This document shows positions 52,485 to 61,336 of a stretch of DNA of 64,000 nt, one piece after another. The stretch spans positions 186,001-250,000 of the forward strand of contig CAVTKZ010000003.1 of NCBI GenBank assembly GCA_963735455.1. Reading direction: 5' to 3'. The position numbers were made by a program, and so were the translations under genes. The notes beneath the pieces were generated by a model. That model saw only the letters and a list, made by a program, of their open reading frames with translations. It was not told the DNA's origin and searched no databases. The DNA is from Palsa-1033 sp963735455. GTDB taxonomy: Bacteria > Chloroflexota > Limnocylindria > Limnocylindrales > CSP1-4. Each line of letters opens with the position of its first letter. Within the stretch, counting starts at the first letter, position 1.

Positions 52485-53412
52485 CCCGGAATCGGAACGG
52501 CCCGCGATTCCTGGCCAGGCACCGCCGCCCGGACCCAACTCCCGCCGCCGCCGTCGCCAGCAGCAGCGCGCCCAGGCGGCGGGCCGGAGAGAGCGGCAGT
52601 CGACGACGGCCCCGACGAAGGGTCCACCGCCCCGCCGCCGCCCCGTCCAGCCTGCCCGGCCCGTCTGGCAGAGCCCGACCGTGATCACGACGGTCCTGGC
52701 CGTGATCGCCACGATCATCCTGATCGTCGTCCTGAACTCGCGGCCCGCGACGTCGACCAATCCCTCGGCCCTCATCCCGCCGGCCAACCCGGTGGCCAGC
52801 TCGATCCCGCGCCAGGGGACCATCCTTGGTCTGGCCAGTGCGCCGCTGAAGATGGACGCCTGGGAGGACTACCAGTGCCCGTACTGCCAGGTCTGGACCC
52901 TCCAGTGGGAACCGAACGTGATCCAGCAGTTCGTGGCAACCGGGATCGTCCGCTACGAGTTCCACGACTACGCGTTCCTGGGCACCGATCACACGCCCGA
53001 TGAATTGCTGCAGGCCGCCGTTGCGGCCCGCTGCGCGTCCGACCAGGGCAAGTTCTGGGAGTACCACGACTGGCTCTACGCCAACCAGAACGGCGAGAAC
53101 CAGGGCTGGTTCAGCCGGGCCAGGCTCGATGCGATCGCCCAGGCAGTCGGCCTCAACCAGGCGACGTTCGACACCTGCCTGGCCGATCCCGCCCGGGCGG
53201 CCGCGGTCCAGGCCGAACAGGACGCCGGAACTGCCCTCGGGATCACCGGCACCCCGGCGATCTTCGTCAACCAGCACCTCCAGACCCTGACGACCTACGC
53301 CAACCTGGCCGCCACGATCCGCTCGCTGGCCGGCCTGCCCGCCAGCCCGGCAGCGAGCTCCTCGGGCGGCACGGGCGCCTCGCCCGGAGCGAGTGGCTCC
53401 GGGCAGCCCTGA
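52387..53412 (+). CDS. DsbA-family thioredoxin-like membrane-anchored protein
   Basis: The start is unresolved. The first canonical in-frame start upstream is ATG 52387, inside the fur-family gene; the next is GTG 52681 at the membrane helix. An Arg-rich cytosolic segment (RRRRRQQQR, then PRRRPVQPARP) and a helix (VITTVLAVIATIILIVVL) are followed by a thioredoxin-like domain with the CPYC active site (in YQCPYCQVW) and a DsbA-like helical insert (ELLQAAVAARCASDQGKFWEYHDWLYANQ). The cis-Pro is in GITGTPAIFVN. It makes or reshuffles disulfides outside the membrane and is followed directly by VKOR, its likely re-oxidant. Confidence 0.82.
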   Translation: MWARRPATRSSRTASSCSGSARTARRPTAGAADPESERPAIPGQAPPPGPNSRRRRRQQQRAQAAGRRERQSTTAPTKGPPPRRRPVQPARPVWQSPTVITTVLAVIATIILIVVLNSRPATSTNPSALIPPANPVASSIPRQGTILGLASAPLKMDAWEDYQCPYCQVWTLQWEPNVIQQFVATGIVRYEFHDYAFLGTDHTPDELLQAAVAARCASDQGKFWEYHDWLYANQNGENQGWFSRARLDAIAQAVGLNQATFDTCLADPARAAAVQAEQDAGTALGITGTPAIFVNQHLQTLTTYANLAATIRSLAGLPASPAASSSGGTGASPGASGSGQP

Positions 53413-53414
53413 CG

Positions 53415-53834
53415 ATGGCCCGCAGTGGGCCGGCAGCAGCCGGCCTGGCCCTGATCGGCCTGCTGATCGCCGCCTACCTGGCCTGGACCAGGTTGAGCGG
53501 CGGCCTGCCGGTCTGCGGGCCGCTCCACGGCTGCGAGACGGTGGCCCTCAGCTCCTACAGCGAGATCTTCGGTGTCCCGGTCGCTGTGTTCGGCCTGGCG
53601 TTCTCGACCACCCTGCTGGCGCTGGCGCTGGCCTGGTGGCGGCGGGCCGATCGGCGGGCCCTGCTCGGCCTGTACGGCTTGGGCCTGCTGGGCGTCCTCT
53701 TCGTCGCCTACCTGACCTATCTCGAGCTGTTCGTGATCGGCGCAGTCTGTGTCTGGTGCGCGGCCTATGCCCTGACCGTGGTGGGCGGCTGGATCCTCGC
53801 CGCGGTTGCCCTCCGGCGGGCCCCGGCAGGCTGA
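53415..53834 (+). CDS. Vitamin K epoxide reductase (VKOR) family protein
   Basis: 139 residues, two bases after the DsbA stop. Four helices, with the quinone-proximal CVWC motif (about residue 114) and two loop cysteines in LPVCGPLHGCE, plus SSYSEIFGVPVAVFG. This is the bacterial VKOR layout. It takes electrons from the DsbA-like partner and passes them to quinone, completing an oxidative folding pathway. Confidence 0.93.
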   Translation: MARSGPAAAGLALIGLLIAAYLAWTRLSGGLPVCGPLHGCETVALSSYSEIFGVPVAVFGLAFSTTLLALALAWWRRADRRALLGLYGLGLLGVLFVAYLTYLELFVIGAVCVWCAAYALTVVGGWILAAVALRRAPAG

Positions 53835-53914
53835 GCGATGTCCGCGCGAGTCCCACCTCCGGGCAGGACGTTCGATCGATCTTCGGCCGCCGGGCCGCCG
53901 AGTAGGCTGGCAGA

Positions 53915-54727
53915 ATGGCGACCCGGATCCAGAAGGAAGGCCTGTCCCTTGAGCCGGCATCGATGTTGATCGGCGATACGCCGCCCGACGGCGGCGGCTA
54001 CGTCTCATGCCCGAACTGCGGCCGACCGGTCGCCGACGGGGTGGTTCGCTGCGCCGGTTGCGGGATGCGGATCCTGATGGGCGTCGCGGCGTCGCGGGCG
54101 CTCCTGTTCATGACCACCGGCGCGGTGCTCGGGTTGCTCGTCGGTGGCCTGTCGGTAGGCTGGATCATGAGCCTCAGTCGTTCCAGCGCACCGGCTCCGA
54201 TCGTGGTGGTGGTCCAGCCTTCGCCGACCGCCGGGGCATCCACCGCCGTGGAGCCGTCACCGACGATCACCTCGGACGTCGATCCGCTGGCCGCCAGTGC
54301 GCTCCGCCAGATCGCCTCGACCGATGCCCAGCTGGCGGGCTCGCTATCGACGCTCAAGCACGAGCTGCAGGCCCGGGCGATCGACACCGGGGCGATCTCC
54401 GCCACGCTCCGCCAGATGTCGGCCGCGGCCACCTACGGCTCATCGGTCGTCGGCTATCTGAGCGCCTGGCCCGACGCGTCGGCCCTGCAGGGCGAGGTGG
54501 GCCGGCTGTATGCCCAGGTTCGGGCGGTCGCCGCCAATGGCCTCGCCGCCCAGCTCGCCAGCACCAGCGCCTACGCGGCCGCCGGCAACCAGATGGTCAC
54601 CGTCCTGGCCGAGCTCGACGCGACCCGGGCCGCAGAGTTCCAGCTCGGCGCGAGCAGCGGGATCGCCCTGCCCGGAGCGCCGACGCCGCTGCCCAGCTCC
54701 GGCGACCAACCCGCGCCATCGTCCTAG
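53915..54727 (+). CDS. Zinc-ribbon membrane protein of unknown function
   Basis: 270 residues. Residues about 29-52 form a zinc ribbon (SCPNCGRPVADGVVRCAGCGMRI). One membrane helix follows (about 64-86), then a Pro/Ser/Thr spacer and an outside helical domain of about 130 residues rich in Ala and Ser. The two-domain plan, ribbon inside and helices outside, suggests a sensor or envelope organiser, but I recognise no family. No ribosome site precedes the start. Confidence 0.7.
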   Translation: MATRIQKEGLSLEPASMLIGDTPPDGGGYVSCPNCGRPVADGVVRCAGCGMRILMGVAASRALLFMTTGAVLGLLVGGLSVGWIMSLSRSSAPAPIVVVVQPSPTAGASTAVEPSPTITSDVDPLAASALRQIASTDAQLAGSLSTLKHELQARAIDTGAISATLRQMSAAATYGSSVVGYLSAWPDASALQGEVGRLYAQVRAVAANGLAAQLASTSAYAAAGNQMVTVLAELDATRAAEFQLGASSGIALPGAPTPLPSSGDQPAPSS

Positions 54728-55897
54728 TCAGCCGCCCGGGCCATAGCCCGTCAGCTCGACGTAGCCCTGGCCACCCAGCGCGCGACCCGACCGCTCTGCC
54801 TGGACCACCTGTGAGCCCTCCCAGTAGACGACGCCGGTCGTGGCCCGGGTGTCGAGCTCCTGGTCGGCAACCGTCGGGCGGAGGTTGATCGCCAGCCCCT
54901 GGCCGGGAATCGTGAGCGTCCAGCCGGCGGGATAGGTGGCGCCGGTCGCCGGCGAGGTCCATTGGCCGGTGCGGACCGCCGTGAACGCGTTCCGGTCGAG
55001 ATGAATGGCGGTCCCCGCGGGGTCGACCAGCGTCCCGTAGACGAGCGAGTCGGAACCGTCGGCTGCCCGGACCAGCGAGACGGTCAGGTCGGTCCCGTCG
55101 GCCAGGTTGACCGCGAACCAGTCCCAGCCGCCGCCACCGACAGCGATGAAGTCACCCCACTGGTGGTCGAACCAGGCCGTCCCCTCGACCTGCACCGTCC
55201 GGCCGCCGACGACGATCGAGCCCCTCGCGTCGAGGTCCGTCCGGGAGTAGTAGTAGGAGCCGCCGGCCGGCCCGAAGTCGATCCAGCCAGCACTGCTCCC
55301 CTCGAGGACGGGCGGCTTGACCGCCGTCAGGGCGAGATCGAGGCCAAGGCCGCCGGGCGAGCCGGCCTTCGCCGCCTCGGCCGGGGAGAGCTGGGCGGCG
55401 AGCCGGTCCGAGCCGCCCACCCCGGCCATCGTCCACGCCGGCCGGCCGCTGCTGGCCGGGTCGCTCGGGTCGGCGCCCAGCGAGAACGAGAATCCGGCGG
55501 ACGGCCCCGGCGCCAGGTCGACCGCCGGACCGATCGAGCTGCGCTGGGCGTAGTGGAAGGCGTCCTGGCCCTCGTCGGTGATCGCCAGGTGCGCTGCCCA
55601 CGAGACCGGGAAGGCGCCCCGCTCCGCCCGGAAGATCACATATTCGAAGCCGTAGTGGGCGCCGCTGGCCAGGTCACGCAGGTGGCCGGTGTAGTACCAC
55701 CATTCGGTCAATCGATCGTGGGCGCCATCGTCGAGCGGAAGGAGGATCGGCCGCGGATCGACGGCGGGCGAGGCCGTCGCCGCGGTCGACGGAGGCTGGC
55801 GCAGGGACGCGCCGGGATTGGCCAGGATCGGTCCGCCACAAGCGGCGCTGAGGAAGGCCACCGAGAGGGCGACGGTGACCAATCGGCGCGCGCTCAC
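54728..55897 (-). CDS. CrtC/AttH-like lipocalin-domain lipoprotein
   Basis: 389 residues from GTG 55897 with GGAGAGGG upstream; its start overlaps the MMPL stop (GTGA). Signal peptide with Cys20 in SAAC. The mature protein has the carotenoid 1,2-hydratase/AttH beta-barrel pattern: LTEWWYYTGHL, YGFEYVIFRAERG, SYYYSRTDLDARG, GTAWFDHQWGDFIAVGGGGWDWFAVNL, TGVVYWEGSQV. AttH-type proteins act with envelope transporters on lipid-like molecules. Coupling with an MMPL exporter gene supports lipid or terpenoid handling at the cell surface (inference). Confidence 0.85.
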   Translation of the reverse strand: MSARRLVTVALSVAFLSAACGGPILANPGASLRQPPSTAATASPAVDPRPILLPLDDGAHDRLTEWWYYTGHLRDLASGAHYGFEYVIFRAERGAFPVSWAAHLAITDEGQDAFHYAQRSSIGPAVDLAPGPSAGFSFSLGADPSDPASSGRPAWTMAGVGGSDRLAAQLSPAEAAKAGSPGGLGLDLALTAVKPPVLEGSSAGWIDFGPAGGSYYYSRTDLDARGSIVVGGRTVQVEGTAWFDHQWGDFIAVGGGGWDWFAVNLADGTDLTVSLVRAADGSDSLVYGTLVDPAGTAIHLDRNAFTAVRTGQWTSPATGATYPAGWTLTIPGQGLAINLRPTVADQELDTRATTGVVYWEGSQVVQAERSGRALGGQGYVELTGYGPGG

Positions 55898-58185
55898 CGG
55901 CCCTCTCCGGCCTGGGTCCCGGCCTCGATCCCGGGTGCCACGTCGGCGAGCCAGCGCCGCAGGCGCTCCGGCAGCCACCAGTTCCAGACCCCCAGCAGGC
56001 GCATCGTGGCCGGCACGAGGAGCGCCCTGACGATCGTCGCGTCGATGGCCACCGCGATCGCCACGCCCAGGCCGACCGCCTTGATCAGGACCACGTCGGC
56101 GAAGCCGAACGAGCCGGCCACGACCACCACGATCAGGGCCGCCGAGGTCACGATCCGTCCGCTCCGCTCGAGTCCCCAGGCAACCGCCTCGCTGTTGTCG
56201 TGGGTCCGGTCCCAGGCCTCCTTCATCCGGGTCAGCAGGAAGACTTCGTAGTCCATCGACAGCCCGAACAGGACGCAGAACAGGATCACCGGCAGGGTCG
56301 TCTCGACATAGCCGAGCGGCTGGAAGCCGAGCAACCTCGACAGGTTGCCGTCCTGGAAGATCCAGACCAGGGCCCCGAACGAGGCCAGGATCGACAGGCT
56401 GTTCATCACCAGCGCCTTGGCCGGCAGGACCGCCGAGCGAAGCAGGACCAGCAGCACGAGGTAGGTGCTGACCAGGATGAACAGCGCCGTCCGCGGGAAG
56501 TCGGCGGCCACCCGGTCGACGACGTCGGTCACGTCGGCCGCCCCGCCGTCGATCAGCACCGTCATCCCGGCCGGCGGAGCCAACGGCCCCGCCGCCTGGC
56601 GCATCGCCTCGACCAGGGCCCGGCCCTGCTCGGCATTGGGACCGTAGGGCGTAGTGACCGTGAAGGTCGTCAGGTCGCCCTTCGTCGTGGCGGCCAGGGT
56701 AGCCTGCACGAAACGGTCCGGTGGGCCGGTCGGGGCGGCATACAGGAGCTGGTACTGGCTCAGCCCGATCCGCGGGTCCAGGTCCACCAGGCCGGCCACC
56801 GAGCTCACCCGGGGATCGGCGGCCAGGCGCCGCGAGTAGTCGTACAGCGCCGCCACGTTGGCCGCGCTGGTCGCCGGGCCGCTGGTTCGAATGGCGAGCT
56901 GGAGCGGGGCGAAGCGGCCCGCACCGAAGGCGGCGTCGAGTCGGTCGAAGGCAACCCGCGAGGGCACCGTGTCGGGCAGGATCGTCGCGTCGGGGGCGTT
57001 CAGGCGAACGTGCAGGAACGGGCCGCCCAGGATCAGCAGGAGGCCCAGGGTGGGCACGAAGACGAGCAGCGGCCGGCGCATCACCCGGCGGGCGAGACGG
57101 GCCCAGGGCTCGTTTGGCGAGGGTCCGGCGTTCACCCGGCGGACCGCCAGTCGGTCGAGGCGCGGGCCCAGGATCGACAGGATCGCCGGCAGCAGGGTCA
57201 GGGCCGCCAGGACGGCCACCCCGACCACGATCGCCCCGGCGATCCCGACCGAGCGCAGGATCGTGAACTCGAAAAGGACCAGACCGAGCAGGCCCAGGAG
57301 GACGGTCAGCCCGGAGAAGAAGACTGCCCGCCCGGCGGTCGCCACGGTGACCTGGATCGCGGCCGCGATCGCCGCGCCCTCGTCGTCGGCGGGCAGCCGA
57401 CGGCGGAGCTCCTCGCGGAAGCGGCTGGTCATCAGGAGCGAGTAGTCAACGCCCAGGCCAAGGCCCAGGAGGGTCGCCAGGTTGAGCACGAAGATGCTCA
57501 TCTCGGTCAGGCTGGCCACGCCGAAGATCGCCGCCAGCGAGACGAGGACCGCCGCGCCGCCCACGGCCAGCGGTACCCCGGCCGCTACGACCGAGCCGAA
57601 GACGAGGAGGAGGGCCAGGCCGGCCAGGGGCAGCGAGATGAACTCGCTTCGCCGGAGGTCGTCTTCGGAGACCGTCTGGATGTCGCCGTAGAAGGCCGGT
57701 CCGCCGGCCAGCGCGATCGTCACCGGGCTCGCCTCGAGCGTCGCCAGGCGAGCCTCGATCCCAGGCAGGGCGTTCGGTGAGTCATCAGGCCCGATGTCGA
57801 GCAGGACCACGTCGTAGGCGGTTCGTCCGTCGGCCGAGACCTGGCTCGGGGCCAGGTCATAGGACAGGATCTGGGCGACGTACGGCGCACTGCTGATCGC
57901 CGCCCGGGCCGCGCCCGTGGCGTCTTCGAACGGCGCTTGCCCGGCCCTCGCCGCGGCGCTGGTGTAGACCAGGACGAGGGCCGACTCGGGCAGCCCGAGC
58001 TCGGTGTGCAGCTCGGCCCGGGCCCGTGACGACTCGAGGTCGGCCAGGTTGAAGCCGCCGGCATGGAGCGCCGTCGATGCCCGCGGCGCGAAGGGCAGGG
58101 CGAGCAGGAGCAGGACGGCCCACGCCGCGACGACCTGCCAGCGGCGCCGGTAGGCGACGCGGCCGAGGCGCTCGAAGAGGGTCAA
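55894..58185 (-). CDS. MMPL/RND-family exporter
   Basis: 763 residues from TTG 58185. Twelve-helix RND layout in two halves: the first with FISLPLAGLALLLVFGSVVAAGVPLAVGG and LATLLGLGLGVDYSLLMTSRFREEL, the second with VILFCVLFGLSMDYEVFLLTRMKEAWDRT. These are the MMPL GxxxDY(S/E) signatures, where the Asp-Tyr pair takes part in proton coupling. Members export mycolyl or other lipids and antibiotics. It is overlapped by the AttH-like lipoprotein gene, a plausible periplasmic or surface partner. Confidence 0.92.
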   Translation of the reverse strand: MTLFERLGRVAYRRRWQVVAAWAVLLLLALPFAPRASTALHAGGFNLADLESSRARAELHTELGLPESALVLVYTSAAARAGQAPFEDATGAARAAISSAPYVAQILSYDLAPSQVSADGRTAYDVVLLDIGPDDSPNALPGIEARLATLEASPVTIALAGGPAFYGDIQTVSEDDLRRSEFISLPLAGLALLLVFGSVVAAGVPLAVGGAAVLVSLAAIFGVASLTEMSIFVLNLATLLGLGLGVDYSLLMTSRFREELRRRLPADDEGAAIAAAIQVTVATAGRAVFFSGLTVLLGLLGLVLFEFTILRSVGIAGAIVVGVAVLAALTLLPAILSILGPRLDRLAVRRVNAGPSPNEPWARLARRVMRRPLLVFVPTLGLLLILGGPFLHVRLNAPDATILPDTVPSRVAFDRLDAAFGAGRFAPLQLAIRTSGPATSAANVAALYDYSRRLAADPRVSSVAGLVDLDPRIGLSQYQLLYAAPTGPPDRFVQATLAATTKGDLTTFTVTTPYGPNAEQGRALVEAMRQAAGPLAPPAGMTVLIDGGAADVTDVVDRVAADFPRTALFILVSTYLVLLVLLRSAVLPAKALVMNSLSILASFGALVWIFQDGNLSRLLGFQPLGYVETTLPVILFCVLFGLSMDYEVFLLTRMKEAWDRTHDNSEAVAWGLERSGRIVTSAALIVVVVAGSFGFADVVLIKAVGLGVAIAVAIDATIVRALLVPATMRLLGVWNWWLPERLRRWLADVAPGIEAGTQAGEGR

Positions 58186-58352
58186 CGCTCGGCCGGGGAC
58201 ATGGCCGCATCCTACCCGCGGGGACCCGATTGCTCGTGCCGGGCGAGGCCGGCTGTGGCAGCCGACCGCCGGGCACCGGCTGGTGCGCTGGTGGATACTG
58301 TCCTGCGGTCGCGGTGAGAGGTGCCCCTCTCGCCAGTGCCCAAATCGAGGGG

Positions 58353-58880
58353 ATGCATACGCAGCACCGCACGGAGGCGGGATCCCGCGAGCGCGACGCG
58401 GCTGATCCCGGCCAGCCGCACCTGGAGCTCGGGCGGCCGGAGGTCGCGCGCGCCCAGGCCCTCATCGACGAGCTGAGCCGGACCCACTCGCTCCAGCACT
58501 GCGCCTTGTTCCTGTGGGACGCCCGGCCTGGCCGGCTTCGACTGGCGGCCCAGCACTGGGGAGCCGGCGAGGACCTCGGCGAGGTCCGGGCAGGGGCCTG
58601 GAGCATTGCCCTGAACGGCATCTGCGGCCGGGCCTTCCGGCTCGAGCAGGCGGTCCTGGTCACCGATGTCGAGACGGATCCCGACTTCCTGAGCTTCCCC
58701 GGCAGCCGGACCCGGAGCGAGCTGGCCGTGCCCGTCCGGATCGACGGCCACGTGCTCGGCGTGGTCAACCTCGAGAGCCCTCGGGTGGGGCGGTACGGTC
58801 CGGCCGACATCGCGAACGTGGAGGCCTGGATCGAGTCCGTCGCGGCGACGATCCGGTCGTTCTTCCGGGGCTCGGCCTAG
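58353..58880 (+). CDS. GAF domain protein
   Basis: 175 residues from ATG 58353 (GAGGGG directly before). One GAF domain covers about residues 35-165: LQHCALFLWDARPGRLRLAAQHW, SIALNGICGRAFRLEQAVLVTDVETDPDFLS, SELAVPVRIDGHVLGVVNLESPR. It binds a small ligand or acts as a free methionine sulfoxide reductase-type sensor; the fRMsr Cys set is not obvious. No output domain or partner gene is evident. Confidence 0.85.
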   Translation: MHTQHRTEAGSRERDAADPGQPHLELGRPEVARAQALIDELSRTHSLQHCALFLWDARPGRLRLAAQHWGAGEDLGEVRAGAWSIALNGICGRAFRLEQAVLVTDVETDPDFLSFPGSRTRSELAVPVRIDGHVLGVVNLESPRVGRYGPADIANVEAWIESVAATIRSFFRGSA

Positions 58881-58966
58881 GCCCGCCGAGGTGCGCCGGC
58901 CGGGCTCGCAGCGATGGCCATCTGCTACGATCCGATCGTTCAACCGCTGATCCTCGAGGCGCCCCG

Positions 58967-59299
58967 GTGCAACTCCTGCTCGCCCCGTTCCAGGGACCGC
59001 TCCAGTTCGCGATCTTCAGCATCGCGACCGTCATCGGCGGCGGCTTCGTGTTCATCTTCGCCCGGGCGGCGATGGCCTCCGAGGGTCGCTCGCCGGGCCT
59101 GGTCCGGGCAATCACCAATCCGAACGCGAAGTTCCTGTTCACGTTCCTGGCCATCGGCTGGGCGTTCGTCTTCGGGATCGGCCTGCAGCTGGTGCCCCAC
59201 GAGGGTGCCAACTCGCCCTACGGCGGCCTGGCCCTGATCGCCCTCTTCTCGGGCTTCTTCATCCTGATGGGGCTGCTCTGGTCCGTCATCGGGGAGTGA
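58967..59299 (+). CDS. Three-helix membrane protein
   Basis: 110 residues from GTG 58967 with GAGG eight bases upstream. Helices about 8-30, 50-70 and 87-105, with a loop PNAKFLFTFL and VPHEGANSPYG. No family recognised. It follows the GAF gene by 86 bases on the same strand. Confidence 0.65.
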   Translation: MQLLLAPFQGPLQFAIFSIATVIGGGFVFIFARAAMASEGRSPGLVRAITNPNAKFLFTFLAIGWAFVFGIGLQLVPHEGANSPYGGLALIALFSGFFILMGLLWSVIGE

Positions 59300-59332
59300 C
59301 CCGGCGAGCTCTCGGCGGCCGCCGGTAAGCTT

Positions 59333-59393
59333 GCCCCGGCCACACGGACCGCGCCCGGCGATAACGCCGCCCCGGCCACACGGACCGCGCCCG
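59333..59393 (+). repeat. Two direct copies of a 25-bp unit
   Basis: Identical 25-base copies, each starting GCCCCGGCCACACGG, occupy 59333-59357 and 59369-59393, offset by 36 bases. They lie in the non-coding region upstream of the aminomutase gene. No function assigned. Confidence 0.85.
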
Positions 59394-59421
59394 CTCGATC
59401 CACTCGCCTGAGCAACAGGTC

Positions 59422-59592
59422 CTGCCAAAACTCGAGTTGGACCGAGCTTATGGTTCGAAACGGGCCGTCGAACCCCAGCCTGGTCGTGGCGAGGCTCGAC
59501 GCCACGCTCGAGATCGCTGCCCGTGGCCGCTCGGGCCTCGACCATCGAGTCGCCTTCGTCCATAGGCGCGACCCAACTCGAGTTCTGTCAAA
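59422..59592. repeat. Nested inverted repeat containing AACTCGAGTT twice
   Basis: The palindrome AACTCGAGTT occurs at 59429-59438 and 59575-59584. Flanks also match inversely: a 23-base arm at 59422-59444 against one at 59569-59592, and CTTATGG (59447-59453) against CCATAGG (59560-59566). The block could form a long stem of about 170 bases or bind a regulator. It lies between the three-helix membrane protein and the aminomutase gene. Confidence 0.65.
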
Positions 59593-59633
59593 GGGCCGGG
59601 TCGCCTCGGCGCACCAGCGACACCTCGTTCCGC

Positions 59634-59662
59634 TGGACCGGGGTACCTTCGGCCGGTATGAT
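59634..59662 (+). promoter_or_regulatory. Candidate promoter of the aminomutase gene
   Basis: TGGACC (59634-59639) and TATGAT (59657-59662) are 17 bases apart, 70 bases upstream of the aminomutase start. The match to a housekeeping consensus is fair; the -35 box differs at two positions. Confidence 0.4.
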
Positions 59663-59731
59663 CCGCCATGCAGAGTGCATAGAGTTTATGCGTCGGACCC
59701 CGCCAGGAACGCCGAGCCAGGAGGCCAGCCC

Positions 59732-61336
59732 ATGGATGCCCAGGAGATCCAGACGGCTGTCGCCCGCCAGGCCGCGGCCGCAGCCGAAGCGAGCCCCTTC
59801 GTCAACCAGCGCGACCCGGCCCGGGTCATGGGCCCCGACGGCCGGCCTGCGGTCAGCCGCCGGGCGCCGCTCTGGCAGGACGTCCCCGAGGAAAAATGGA
59901 ACGACTGGCGCTGGCAGCTCAGCAACCGGGTCAATGACCTCGAGGAGATCGAGCAGATCCTCGAGCTGACCGACGAGGAGCGGGCCGGCCTCTCGGCCCC
60001 GGACAAGTTCCGGGTCGACATCACGCCCTACTTCATCAGCCTGATCGACCCCACGAACCCCGACGACCCGATCCGCCGCCAGGTGATCCCGCTCGGCCGC
60101 GAGCAGTCGGCGTTCACCGGGATGATGGAGGACTCCCTCGCCGAGGACCGCCACTCACCGGTGCCCGGCCTGGTCCACCGCTATCCGGACCGCGTCCTGA
60201 TGCTGGTCACCACCCAGTGCGCGAGCTACTGCCGGTACTGCACCCGGAGCCGGATCGTCGGCGACCCGACGCTGAACTTCAACCGCAAGGAGCACGAGGC
60301 CCAGCTCGACTACCTGCGTCGCACGCCGCAGGTCCGGGACGTCCTGATCAGCGGCGGCGACGGCCTGACCCTCGCCCCGAAGCTGTTCGAGTCGATCCTG
60401 CGCGGCCTGCGCGAGATCCCCCACATCGAGATCATCCGGATCGGATCGCGGGTGCCCGTCTTCCTGCCCCAGCGGATCGACGACCAGCTCTGCGAGATGC
60501 TCCAGCAGTACCACCCGCTGTGGATCAACCTCCACTTCAACCACCCCAACGAGATCACCCCGGAGGTCAGCCGGGCAGTCGACAAGCTGACCCGGGCCGG
60601 CCTGCCCGTCGGCAACCAGTCGGTCCTCCTGGCCGGGGTCAACGACTGCGTCCATATCCAGCGCTCGCTCGTCCACAAGCTGGTCGAGAACCGGATCCGG
60701 CCGTACTACCTGTACCAGTGCGACCTGGTCGAGGGCTCCGGCCATTTCCGGACGCCCGTCGGCAAGGGCCTCGAGATCATGGAGGGCCTCCGCGGCCACA
60801 CCAGCGGCTATGCGATCCCGACCTACGTGATCGACGCGCCCGGCGGCGGCGGCAAGATCCCGGTCATGCCCAACTACCTGATCAGCTACTCGGACCACAA
60901 GGTGGTCCTGCGCAACTATGAGGGCTACATCACGACCTACGAGGAGCCGCCGACCTACCAGCAGCATGATCGGGCGGCCTGCTCCTACTGCCAGAACGAG
61001 CGCTCCGAGCCGGGCCAGTCGGGCGTCCTGGGCCTGCTCGAGGGCGAGCGGATGTGGATCGAGCCGAAGGGCTTCAGCGAGATTCACACCCGCGGCAACA
61101 CCGAGGCCCATCGCCTCCAGGATCCGGCCAAGTGGGTCCCGTTCGGGGTCGGGGCGATCGAGGGCACGGCCGGCGCCGCGCTCCGGGTGATCGAGTCGGG
61201 TCCGGCGGTCAGCTCCGGTCCCGATTCGGGCGCCGGTGACGTCCTGCCGGTGCCGGCGGCCGACTACGGACCGGGCGAAGAGCCCCGGCCGCGCGAAGGC
61301 GAGCCAACGGCCTCAGCCCACGGGGAGCTGCTCTAG
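59732..61336 (+). CDS. kamA: Lysine 2,3-aminomutase (radical SAM)
   Basis: 534 residues from ATG 59732 with AGGAGG eight bases upstream; about 70-100 longer than typical. Radical SAM motif CASYCRYC (Cys163, 167, 170), then ISGGDGL, INLHFNHPNE, CDLVEGSGHFRTP with the substrate-binding Asp, and the PLP lysine in DAPGGGGKIP (about Lys375). A C-terminal extension adds CSYCQ and an Ala/Gly/Pro tail. It converts L-lysine to L-beta-lysine. No acetyltransferase for N-epsilon-acetyl-beta-lysine or lysine-fermentation gene is adjacent, so its pathway is open. Confidence 0.93.
   Translation: MDAQEIQTAVARQAAAAAEASPFVNQRDPARVMGPDGRPAVSRRAPLWQDVPEEKWNDWRWQLSNRVNDLEEIEQILELTDEERAGLSAPDKFRVDITPYFISLIDPTNPDDPIRRQVIPLGREQSAFTGMMEDSLAEDRHSPVPGLVHRYPDRVLMLVTTQCASYCRYCTRSRIVGDPTLNFNRKEHEAQLDYLRRTPQVRDVLISGGDGLTLAPKLFESILRGLREIPHIEIIRIGSRVPVFLPQRIDDQLCEMLQQYHPLWINLHFNHPNEITPEVSRAVDKLTRAGLPVGNQSVLLAGVNDCVHIQRSLVHKLVENRIRPYYLYQCDLVEGSGHFRTPVGKGLEIMEGLRGHTSGYAIPTYVIDAPGGGGKIPVMPNYLISYSDHKVVLRNYEGYITTYEEPPTYQQHDRAACSYCQNERSEPGQSGVLGLLEGERMWIEPKGFSEIHTRGNTEAHRLQDPAKWVPFGVGAIEGTAGAALRVIESGPAVSSGPDSGAGDVLPVPAADYGPGEEPRPREGEPTASAHGELL

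Noticed and set aside
59422..59731. Lysine riboswitch before kamA
   Set aside because: The conserved L-box core was not seen and the predicted promoter lies downstream of the structured part.
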